From an uncultured Mycobacteriaceae bacterium (GTDB lineage: Bacteria; Actinomycetota; Actinomycetes; Mycobacteriales; Mycobacteriaceae), in the NCBI GenBank assembly GCA_902826815.1, contig CADEGF010000039.1, positions 1 to 64,000 on the forward strand: DNA of 64,000 nucleotides, given 5' to 3'. The stretch's first letter is position 1. The number at the start of each line of letters is the position of its first letter. This document shows positions 14,942 to 22,700 of the stretch, one piece after another. A model generated the notes under the pieces. That model was not told the origin of the DNA. It saw only the letters and a program-made list of their open reading frames with translations, and did not search any database. The translations under genes and the position numbers were made by a program.

Positions 14942-16159
14942 GGGAGTGGCGAGGACGGCCGCGATGGCCGTGGTCAGCGGCACCGAAAGGGCGAGTGCGA
15001 TACCGCCGACGGCCGACCGCGCGATCTCGATGGCGACGGTCTCACTCGTCAGCACATCGCCAAGCGTCCGGTCGGCGACGCTGAACAACAGCAGAAGCGG
15101 CAGCGCACTACCCGCGTAGGCGAGCACCAGCGTGTAGACGGTGCTGGCAATGTGGTCACGGCCGACCCGCATCGCGCCGAGGAAGATGCCCCGGCGCGAG
15201 CTTCCGTCGCCGACCTGGGCCAGCTCGAACACCGTCGACGCCTGCGTGATCGTGACGTCGTTCAGCACGCCGAGCGAGCCGACGATGAAGCCCGCAAGCA
15301 GCAGCCCGGTGATCGAGACGCTGCCGAGATAGGTCGCGACCGCGTTCGTCTCTTCCTCGGACAGACCGGTGATATGGGCCAATTCGATTGCTGCCCAGGA
15401 TAACCCGGCGGCAAGCAGAAGCGATGTCAACGTGCCGAGCAACGCCGCACTTGTGCGCAGGCTCACCCCGTGCGCCAGGTAGATGACGACGTAGAGGATC
15501 GCCGCCGACGCAACCAGCGCGACCGGGATTGCGGCCCCGCCGTCGCGCAGCGCGGGCAACATGAATATGACCAGCACCGCGAACGCGACGACGATGCCGA
15601 TCAGCGCGCGGAACCCGCGCCACCCGGCGACCGCCGTGATCACCACCGCGAAGATGACGGCCATCGCGATCAGCGGCCAGGTTCGCTCGTAGTCGTAGAA
15701 GGAGTAGGTGGTCGAGCCGGTCGGGTCGACCTGTCGAGTGATGCGGATGTGCTCGCCGACCGCGAGTTGTGGCTGACCCGCCCCGGTGCTGAACTCGAGC
15801 AGCGTGTTGGCTCCGCTGTTCGGGCCGGAGTCGATCGCGATGAGCGCCTGCACGCACGGGGTGTCCTCGCCCTTGCCGGGTTTCGGCGTGGTCGTCAAAA
15901 CCGTTCCCACCGACTGGTCGCCGCAGTCCGCAGCGCTGGTGGACAACACATGGCCGGCCTCGGTCGTGACGGCACCGCCCGCGGCATTCTGATACGGCAG
16001 CGGGATCTCGACCTTCTGCTGGCTCGGCCAGAGCCAGGCGGCACCGGCAAGGACCACGACGCCGATGGCGATGAGCAACCCGACGACGATCTTGGCGGCC
16101 AACGGACCGAACGGAGACGGGCCGTCCAGGGAATGCGAGTGGGCGTGCGAGTGCGTCAC
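14909..16159 (-). CDS. YibE/F-family membrane protein
   Basis: The 416-residue protein has a His-rich N-terminus (THSHAHSHSL), a first transmembrane helix (IVVGLLIAIGVVVLAGAAW), an extracytoplasmic domain of about 100 residues, then about seven further helices. Motifs of the YibE/F family are seen around residues 260-330: ETNAVATYLGSVSITGLLLA and GSLGVLNDVTITQASTVFEL. The family's transport role is unproven. The C-terminal codons lie within the right 54-bp repeat. The same repeat at 12648 would end this gene inside the NTF2-like gene, so the two genes were probably convergent neighbours with an 11-bp overlap before the PGRS cassette arrived. Confidence 0.85.
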   Translation of the reverse strand: MTHSHAHSHSLDGPSPFGPLAAKIVVGLLIAIGVVVLAGAAWLWPSQQKVEIPLPYQNAAGGAVTTEAGHVLSTSAADCGDQSVGTVLTTTPKPGKGEDTPCVQALIAIDSGPNSGANTLLEFSTGAGQPQLAVGEHIRITRQVDPTGSTTYSFYDYERTWPLIAMAVIFAVVITAVAGWRGFRALIGIVVAFAVLVIFMLPALRDGGAAIPVALVASAAILYVVIYLAHGVSLRTSAALLGTLTSLLLAAGLSWAAIELAHITGLSEEETNAVATYLGSVSITGLLLAGFIVGSLGVLNDVTITQASTVFELAQVGDGSSRRGIFLGAMRVGRDHIASTVYTLVLAYAGSALPLLLLFSVADRTLGDVLTSETVAIEIARSAVGGIALALSVPLTTAIAAVLATPGGAGAVRVSS

Positions 16160-16209
16160 CCGGATGAGGGTAGAGGCAGGACCTGAACGGGTCGGTCAGT
16201 AGTCGGCGG

Positions 16210-17484
16210 TCATTGCCGGTAGCTGGTGAGGAAGTTGCCGAGCCGTTCGATGGCGTTGGTGAGATCGCGCGCCCAGGGCAGGGTGACGATGCGGAGGTGG
16301 TCAGGGGTGGGCCAGTTGAACCCGGTGCCCTGGGTGACGAGGATCTTCTCCTGCAGCAGCAGGTCGAGGACGAGTTCTTCGTCGTCGTTGATCTCGTAGA
16401 CCTCGGGGTCGAGACGGGGGAAGACATAAAGCGCGCCTTGGGGTTTCACGCACGACACCCCGGGGATCTCGTTGAGTGCGGCGACGGCCGCGTCACGCTG
16501 CTCGAGTAGCCGTCCGCCGGGCAGCACCAGGTCTTCGATGCTCTGGTGACCGCCAAGCGCCACCTGGATGGCGTGCTGGGCGGGCACGTTGGGGCACAAC
16601 CGCATGTTGGCCAGCAGGCTGATGCCCTCCAAGAAGCTGACCGCGTGGTCTTTGGGGCCGGTGATGACCAGCCAGCCTGACCGGTAGCCGGCGACCCGGT
16701 AGGCCTTCGACAGCCCGTTGAAGGTCAAGGTCAAGAGATCCGGAGCGAGGGTGGCCAGGCTGATATGGGTGGCGTCGTCGTAGAGGATCTTGTCGTAGAT
16801 CTCGTCGGCCAACAGCAGCAGCTGATGCTTACGGGCGACCTCGACCATCTGCTCAAGGACTTCGCGGGAGTAGACGGCGCCGGTGGGGTTGTTCGGATTG
16901 ATGACCACCAAGGCCTTGGTGCGGTCGGTGATCTTGGACTCCAGATCGGCGACATCGGGCGCCCAGCCCTGGGTCTCATCACACAGATAATGCACCGGGG
17001 TGCCGCCTGCCAACGACGTCGACGCCGTCCACAGCGGATAATCCGGGGCCGGGATCAACACCTGATCGCCGTTGTCCAACAACGCCTGCAGCGTCATCGT
17101 GATCAACTCCGACACCCCGTTGCCGAGGTAAACGTCGTCGACGTCGAACCGGGGGAAGCCCTCGACGAGTTCGTAGCGGGTGAACACCGCGCGCCGGGCG
17201 GCCTGGATGCCCTTGGAATCCGAATAGCCCTGCGCATACGGCAACGCCTGGATCATGTCGCGCATGATCACATCGGGGGCCTCGAAGCCGAACGGTGCCG
17301 GATTGCCGATGTTGAGTTTCAGGATCCGGTGACCCTCAGCCTCCAACCGCGCCGCATGCTCGTGCACCGGACCACGGATCTCATACAGGACGTCCTGCAG
17401 CTTCGTGGACTGGGCGAACGTGCGCTGCTTCGGGTGGTTCCCGGTTGCATGAAACGGCACGTGGTGGGTGGTCACGTCGTCCAT
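16210..17484 (-). CDS. aspC: AlaA/AspC-type class I aminotransferase
   Basis: The 424-residue PLP enzyme has the substrate loop NIGNPAPFGFEAPD, the GNGVSELI motif, the NPNNPTGAVYS loop, the DEIYDKILYD region and Schiff-base Lys260 in NGLSKAYRVAGYRSGW. It matches the AlaA-like alanine/glutamate-pyruvate group more than classical aspartate aminotransferases. The M. tuberculosis counterpart, Rv0337c, is annotated aspC. It moves amino groups between alanine or aspartate and 2-oxoglutarate in the cytosol. The gene is 60 bp downstream of etfD on the same strand and may share its transcript. Confidence 0.88.
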   Translation of the reverse strand: MDDVTTHHVPFHATGNHPKQRTFAQSTKLQDVLYEIRGPVHEHAARLEAEGHRILKLNIGNPAPFGFEAPDVIMRDMIQALPYAQGYSDSKGIQAARRAVFTRYELVEGFPRFDVDDVYLGNGVSELITMTLQALLDNGDQVLIPAPDYPLWTASTSLAGGTPVHYLCDETQGWAPDVADLESKITDRTKALVVINPNNPTGAVYSREVLEQMVEVARKHQLLLLADEIYDKILYDDATHISLATLAPDLLTLTFNGLSKAYRVAGYRSGWLVITGPKDHAVSFLEGISLLANMRLCPNVPAQHAIQVALGGHQSIEDLVLPGGRLLEQRDAAVAALNEIPGVSCVKPQGALYVFPRLDPEVYEINDDEELVLDLLLQEKILVTQGTGFNWPTPDHLRIVTLPWARDLTNAIERLGNFLTSYRQ

Positions 17485-17544
17485 GGTCTCACCGATGGCA
17501 AATTGAATTTGCCGATCGACACCGGGCTGTGACCTTCGGCCAAA

Positions 17545-20544
17545 TCAGCGCTTACCCGGCGGACGTGCACCCTTGGCGATACCAAGGCCCTTTACCGGCG
17601 GTGCCTTCTCCTGACCATCGCCTTCGCCGGAAGGCTCAGGTGCAGGCGCGGATTCGCCGTTGTCCTCCGGTTCAGGCTGTGGTTCAACGGGTTTGGTGGC
17701 AGGAGCGGTCGGTGCCCTTTTGGCGCCGGGCCTGCGCGCACCTGCTGCGATGCCAAGGCCCTTGACTTCCGGTTCTGGCTTGGCGGGAGCTGCGGGTGCT
17801 TCGCCAGCAGGCTCCGCCGGTGCTTCCGCTTTGGCCTCTGCGGGGGCGACTGCCGGCGCGGTCGCCTTCTTCGCGCCTGGTCGACGTGCGCCCGCTGCCA
17901 TGCCGAGTCCCTTGACCTCGGGCTCGGGTTTGGCGGGTGCTTCTGCGACTGGTGCTTCGGCCTCGACTTCTGCGGGTGCGGCTGCCTTTTTCGCGCCTGG
18001 TCGCTTGGCGCCCGCGGCCAAACCGAGTCCCTTGGCGGGTGCGGCTTCGGCCGGTTTGGCTTCCGCTTCTGCCGGTGCCGCGGCGGTCTTCTTGGCACCT
18101 GGGCGCTTCGCTCCGCCTGCGAGGCCGAGTCCGGTCACCGGCTTCGTCGCCGTATCCGAAGCGACTTCGGCCTTCGGTTCCGGCGCGGCCTCCGGCTCGG
18201 CTTCGACCGTTTCGACTTCCACCTCCGCAGGTGCTTCGGCCGCCTTCTTCGCGGCGCGTTCCTCGGCTTCCGTTGCGGCGGTGCCCTTCTCGGGCAGTGT
18301 GACCGAGCTCAGGTCGAGCGATCCGAGCAGCAGCTGCGCCACGTCGAGAACCTCGGCCTTTTCGATGTCCCGTGCGGCGGAGACTTCGTCGACACCGTCG
18401 GTCATCATCACGCGGCAGAACGGGCAGCCGGTGGCGATCTTCGACGCGCCGGTGTCGAGCGCCTCTTCGGTGCGTTCGGTGTTCACCCGCTTGCCGATGT
18501 GCTCTTCCATCCACATGCGGGCTCCGCCTGCGCCGCAGCACAATCCGCGGTCAGCATGGCGCGGCATCTCGGTGAGCTTGGCGCCCGACGCCCCGATGAG
18601 TTCACGCGGCGCGTCGTAGACCTTGTTGTGCCTGCCGAGATAGCAGGGATCGTGATAGGTGATGTCGGAGCCCTCGCCGTTCACCGACTGCACCGGCAAC
18701 AGCTTCTTGTCCCGGATCAGCCGGTTCAGCAGCTGCGTGTGGTGCAGCACCGTGTAGTTGCCGCCGACTTGCGGGTATTCGCGGCCCAGCGTGTTGAAGC
18801 AGTGCGGGCAGGTGACGACGACCTTGCGGTCCACCCGCTCGACGCCTTCGAACAGATCATTGAGGGTCTCGACGTTCTGCGCGGCCAGCTGCTGGAACAG
18901 GAACTCGTTGCCGGAGCGGCGGGCCGAGTCGCCGTTGCAGGTCTCGCCCTCGCCGAGGACGAGGTACTTCACGCCTGCGACCGCAAGAAGTTCGGCGACG
19001 GCCTTCGTGGTCTTCTTGGCGCGGTCCTCGTAGGCGCCCGCGCAGCCGACCCAGAACAGGTACTCGTAGCCTTCGAAGGAGTCGACGTCCTTGCCGAACA
19101 CCGGCACGTCGAAGGAGACCTCGTCGATCCAGTTGGTGCGGTCCTTGGCGTTCTGGCCCCACGGATTGCCCTTGGTCTCAAGGTTTTTGAACAGCACACC
19201 GAGCTCGCCGGGGAACTCCGACTCCATCATCACCTGGTAGCGGCGCATGTCGACGATGTGGTCGATGTGCTCGATGTCCACGGGGCACTGCTCGACGCAT
19301 GCGCCGCAGGTGGTGCACGACCACAGCACGTCGGGGTCGATCACGCCGCCCTGTTCCAGGGTGCCGACCAGCGGGCGGGTGGCCTGCTCGGGACCCGAGC
19401 CCATCACCCGTTCGAAGCCCGACTCGGGTACGTGGTACTCCTCGTCGTGCTTGGTTTCGATGAAGCCGCCGTCAGTGGATTCCAGCTGCTTGGAGACGGG
19501 CTCGTCGTCGGGTGCCGGCTGGTCTCCGAGGATGTAGGGAGCCTTGGCGAACAGATGGTCGCGAAGGTTCATGATGACGAGCTTCGGGGACAGTGGCTTG
19601 CCGGTGTTCCATGCCGGGCACTGCGACTGGCAGCGGCCACATTCGGTGCACGTGGTGAAGTCGAGGTAGCCCTTCCAGGTGAAGTCCTCGATCTTGCCTC
19701 TGCCGAGTACGGCGTCCTCGGCGGGATCCTCGAAGTCGATCCGCTCGCCGTTGTGCTCGACGGGCAGCAACGGGCCCAGCCCGTCGGGCAGCCGCTTGAA
19801 CGTGACGTTGACCGGCGCGAGCCCGATGTGCAGGTGCTTGGAATGCAGCACGATCAACAGGAAGATCAGCATGACGGCGATGTGTCCGAGCAACGCCAGC
19901 GTCTCGATCCACTCATTGGCCGATTCACCGAGCGGATGCAGGATCGCGCCCATCAAGTGTGAGAAGAAAGCGCCGTTGCCGTAGGGCAGGGCACCTGTGT
20001 TGGCGCCGGAGCCGCGGACAAGGGCGTAGGTCCAGATGACGTTGAAGATCATGAAAAGGATCAGCCAGGCGCCACCGGTGTGCGAACCGTAGAACCGGGA
20101 GTCGCGGCCGTGCTTCTTGGGCTCGCGCGCGATTCGGATGATCGCGAAGGTGATGATGCCGAGCAGCACCGCGACGGCGAAGAAGTCCTGCAGGAAGCCC
20201 AGCGCGTCCCACCGGCCGACGAACGGGATGTGGAAGTCGTGATCGACGACCTGACCGAACGCTTCGACGTAGACCGAGCCGAGGATGAAGAAGCCCCACA
20301 TCGTGAAGAAATGGGCCATACCGGGGATCGACCACTTCAGCAGCCGGGTTTGCCCGAAGACCTCTTCGAACTGCGTGGCGATACGCTTGCCGAGATCGTC
20401 CTTGCGGTTGTTCTCGACGCTGGTCTTGGCGCCCGACCGGATCAGATTGGTCAGGAACAGGACTCGTTTCAGCGCGAATACCCCGACGACGACGAGCATC
20501 AGGGCCACGACGATGATCCTGATCAGCATCTGGCTCTCCACCAC
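17545..20544 (-). CDS. etfD: EtfD-type membrane Fe-S oxidoreductase with repeat tail
   Basis: The 999-residue protein has an N-terminal membrane domain of about six helices (residues 5-260), then a ferredoxin-type double [4Fe-4S] module (TTCTECGRCQSQCP and CTTCGACVEQCP). Two CCG-type heterodisulfide-reductase domains follow (CPHCFNTLG; GLCCGAGG with MWMEE). The Rv0338c homologue is EtfD, which passes electrons from ETF, reduced by acyl-CoA dehydrogenases, into the membrane quinone pool in fatty-acid and cholesterol oxidation. The last 250 residues are an Ala/Pro/Glu/Lys-rich disordered tail with five GLG-hydrophobic-A-x-G-A-(K/R) repeats. A GGAGG site precedes the GTG start, and two tandem palindromes lie 15-60 bp upstream. 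Confidence 0.92.
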   Translation of the reverse strand: MVESQMLIRIIVVALMLVVVGVFALKRVLFLTNLIRSGAKTSVENNRKDDLGKRIATQFEEVFGQTRLLKWSIPGMAHFFTMWGFFILGSVYVEAFGQVVDHDFHIPFVGRWDALGFLQDFFAVAVLLGIITFAIIRIAREPKKHGRDSRFYGSHTGGAWLILFMIFNVIWTYALVRGSGANTGALPYGNGAFFSHLMGAILHPLGESANEWIETLALLGHIAVMLIFLLIVLHSKHLHIGLAPVNVTFKRLPDGLGPLLPVEHNGERIDFEDPAEDAVLGRGKIEDFTWKGYLDFTTCTECGRCQSQCPAWNTGKPLSPKLVIMNLRDHLFAKAPYILGDQPAPDDEPVSKQLESTDGGFIETKHDEEYHVPESGFERVMGSGPEQATRPLVGTLEQGGVIDPDVLWSCTTCGACVEQCPVDIEHIDHIVDMRRYQVMMESEFPGELGVLFKNLETKGNPWGQNAKDRTNWIDEVSFDVPVFGKDVDSFEGYEYLFWVGCAGAYEDRAKKTTKAVAELLAVAGVKYLVLGEGETCNGDSARRSGNEFLFQQLAAQNVETLNDLFEGVERVDRKVVVTCPHCFNTLGREYPQVGGNYTVLHHTQLLNRLIRDKKLLPVQSVNGEGSDITYHDPCYLGRHNKVYDAPRELIGASGAKLTEMPRHADRGLCCGAGGARMWMEEHIGKRVNTERTEEALDTGASKIATGCPFCRVMMTDGVDEVSAARDIEKAEVLDVAQLLLGSLDLSSVTLPEKGTAATEAEERAAKKAAEAPAEVEVETVEAEPEAAPEPKAEVASDTATKPVTGLGLAGGAKRPGAKKTAAAPAEAEAKPAEAAPAKGLGLAAGAKRPGAKKAAAPAEVEAEAPVAEAPAKPEPEVKGLGMAAGARRPGAKKATAPAVAPAEAKAEAPAEPAGEAPAAPAKPEPEVKGLGIAAGARRPGAKRAPTAPATKPVEPQPEPEDNGESAPAPEPSGEGDGQEKAPPVKGLGIAKGARPPGKR

Positions 20545-20558
20545 GTGCCTCCCGTTCC

Positions 20559-20605
20559 TAAGTTACCCGAAGGTAACTTATCCCAAGTTACCCGTCGGTA
20601 ACTTA
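20559..20605. promoter_or_regulatory. Two tandem palindromic operators upstream of etfD
   Basis: AAGTTACC-CGAA-GGTAACTT (20560-20579) and AAGTTACC-CGTC-GGTAACTT (20585-20604) are perfect 8-bp-arm palindromes with 4-bp centres. The centres lie 25 bp apart, ending 15 bp before the etfD start. Two 20-bp dyads with this spacing are typical of TetR-family repressors binding as paired dimers. The regulator is not in the window. Confidence 0.8.
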
Positions 20606-20667
20606 TGCGTGATGCCTGCTCATAGTTGCATCTCGCCGGGAAAGCCCGCTACACAGGCTGGCCTAAC

Positions 20668-22545
20668 CTACGGCTGGGGCGTCAGGATGGGCTCCAAGAT
20701 CGGCGCGATCAGTCCGGGCTTTGCCGGAGCCTTCTGTTCTCCGCCGTTGCCCGTACCCGCCTCGGTCCCGGTTTCGGTGCCGGTGCCGCCGGTGCCCGTA
20801 CCCGTTCCGCCGGTGCCGGTGCCGGTGCCCGTTCCGGTTCCGGTTCCTGTCCCGCCGGTGCCGGGGTCGATCGGAGGTGTGCCCGTGCCGCCGGTGCCCG
20901 GGTCGATGGGAGGTGTGCCCGTCCCCGGAGCGGTCGGTGGGGCCGGATTCTCGGGTGCCGGAGCAGGCGGCGCCGGCTCCGGTTCAGGTGCAGGCGCGGG
21001 CGGCGCGGGCGCGGGAGCTTCCGGGGCAGGCGCGGGCGCGGGGTGCTCAGGCGCCTGCTGGACGACCGGGGCCTGCTGTTGCGGGCGCGGCGCGTACCGC
21101 GGCTGGGGCCGAGCCACGACGGTCGTGATCACAGGCGCCTGGGCAGGGGCGGGAGCCTCCGCGGCGGGCGCCTTCGGCTCCGCAACGGGTGCGGCAGGGG
21201 CGATGCTGGACGAGGTGCCCGCCGGCACGGTCGAGGTGTCCCTGGTGATCGCGGTCAGGCCGAAGACCGCTCCGGCTACCACGACGGCCGCTCCAGCCAG
21301 TCCGAACAGCAGCGCCGGACTGCGTCGACGCAACGGCGGCTGATCTTCTGACTCGGTGTGCTGGAACTGAACCTCGGGCCTGCTGTCGGCAGGAGTCGAC
21401 AAGTACTGGTCCTCGAGATAGGCCTCGGTGTGCAGGACGTCGTACGCATCGTCGGAAACTTCGGACCACGCCAGCGCGCCGCCGACTGCAGCGGCGGCGG
21501 CGACCGTCGCGGTGGCAGGCGCGGCAGCAGCCATCGCCGTCGCTGTCTCGACGACCTGGCTCCGGTGGGCGATCAGCGCGACACCTTCGGCGGCCGTCAG
21601 CTGCGGCTGCGGCGTGGTGACCACAGATGTGCGGAGGTGCTCGGAGAGCCGTTGGGTGATCAGCGGGATGCGCGCACCGCCGCCGACCGTCGCAACGGCC
21701 GAGATGCTCGCCAACGGAATGCGGTTGCGCTCGAGCGTGTCCGCGAGGGTGGCGAGGAAATCGTCGAGTGGTTCGTCGATCAGGTCGTCGAGCTCCATCC
21801 TGGTCATCCGGACGGTGGTCTCCAGACCTGGGACGTCGACCACGATCGCGGTGGCGGTCTCGTCCGACAGCCGTTCCTTCGCGCGCCTGCACTCCTCACG
21901 CAGCACGCCGAGCGAGCCGACCATCGAGGTGCCCGCGGGGTCCGCGCCGGACGCGTCGAAGATGCCCGCGACGACGGTGGTCAGGATGGCCTGATCGATC
22001 TGGTCACCGGAGAAGTCGGGCACACGGACCGTCTCGCCGATCGGAGCATCCTGCGCCTCTGCGTCGACGAGCGTGATGCTGGCGCCGCTGCCGCCGAAAT
22101 CGCACAGCACGATCACACCCGCGGTCGGAAGGCCCGGATTGGCGCGCAGTGCCGTCACGGCGGCTGCGGCGTCGGACACCAGCGGCGACCGGGCCAATCC
22201 CGGCTTGCTACGCAGCGCGCCCCGCAGCGCTTCGACCACGGCCGGGCGCCAATGCGCAGGCACTGCGACCGCCACCTCCGACACCGGCGCCTTGGCCGCG
22301 GTGCGGGCCACCCCGTCGAGCGCTTCGACAAGCAACATTTCCGGCCGGTATTTTGAGCCGTCCTGGGCGACAATCGGGACCGGATCGCCGACACGGTCGA
22401 CGAACCCGGTGAGCGTCAGGCCGCGATCGAGGGTTACCGCTGAGGGGCGGATGACGGGTCGCTGACCGTCGCCGGTACCGGCCAGGTTGGTGGCTCCAAC
22501 GGTAAGGCCAAGCGAATTGCCCTTGCCGCCTTGAGGATTCGACAT
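20668..22545 (-). CDS. Hsp70-like membrane-anchored protein A
   Basis: The 625-residue protein has an N-terminal Hsp70/actin-fold ATPase domain (about 1-340). The phosphate-1 loop is GLTVGATN (DnaK GIDLGTTN), phosphate-2 is CDFGGSGASITLVD, a DnaK-like KERLSDETA helix is present, and the adenosine motif is VATVGGGARIPLI. A linker, one transmembrane helix (LFGLAGAAVVVAGAVFGLTAI, about 410-432) and a 190-residue extracellular Pro/Ala then Gly-Thr-Gly-rich tail follow. There is no Hsp70 substrate-binding domain, so classical chaperoning is unlikely; a sensory or scaffold role across the membrane is inference. CCCCTAA-type repeats lie 103-141 bp upstream. GAGGT precedes the ATG. Confidence 0.85.
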   Translation of the reverse strand: MSNPQGGKGNSLGLTVGATNLAGTGDGQRPVIRPSAVTLDRGLTLTGFVDRVGDPVPIVAQDGSKYRPEMLLVEALDGVARTAAKAPVSEVAVAVPAHWRPAVVEALRGALRSKPGLARSPLVSDAAAAVTALRANPGLPTAGVIVLCDFGGSGASITLVDAEAQDAPIGETVRVPDFSGDQIDQAILTTVVAGIFDASGADPAGTSMVGSLGVLREECRRAKERLSDETATAIVVDVPGLETTVRMTRMELDDLIDEPLDDFLATLADTLERNRIPLASISAVATVGGGARIPLITQRLSEHLRTSVVTTPQPQLTAAEGVALIAHRSQVVETATAMAAAAPATATVAAAAAVGGALAWSEVSDDAYDVLHTEAYLEDQYLSTPADSRPEVQFQHTESEDQPPLRRRSPALLFGLAGAAVVVAGAVFGLTAITRDTSTVPAGTSSSIAPAAPVAEPKAPAAEAPAPAQAPVITTVVARPQPRYAPRPQQQAPVVQQAPEHPAPAPAPEAPAPAPPAPAPEPEPAPPAPAPENPAPPTAPGTGTPPIDPGTGGTGTPPIDPGTGGTGTGTGTGTGTGTGGTGTGTGGTGTETGTEAGTGNGGEQKAPAKPGLIAPILEPILTPQP

Positions 22546-22647
22546 GTCACACCTCTGCGTCAGTTCGATAGCGAAACGATTGAATCGACACTAAGCCGCA
22601 GGTAGGCGAAGCGGATCGGTGCTCACCCCGGCGCCAGAACGAGACCC

Positions 22648-22686
22648 TTAGGGGAATTCGATTAGGGGATTTAGGTGCGTTAGGGG
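22648..22686. promoter_or_regulatory. TTAGGGG heptamer cluster before hsp70A
   Basis: TTAGGGG occurs at 22648-22654, 22662-22668 and 22680-22686, with a variant TTAGGTG at 22671-22677; the last three are 9 bp apart. On the coding strand of hsp70A they read CCCCTAA, as in the clusters before iniB and the Rv0340-like gene. They are likely sites for a common activator. Confidence 0.7.
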
Positions 22687-22700
22687 ATGTGGCGGGCCGG

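Noticed and set aside
22648..22686. TTAGGGG repeats as telomere-like or replication-terminus signals
   Set aside because: The copies are few, irregularly spaced and occur specifically in promoter regions of neighbouring genes, which fits regulatory sites better.
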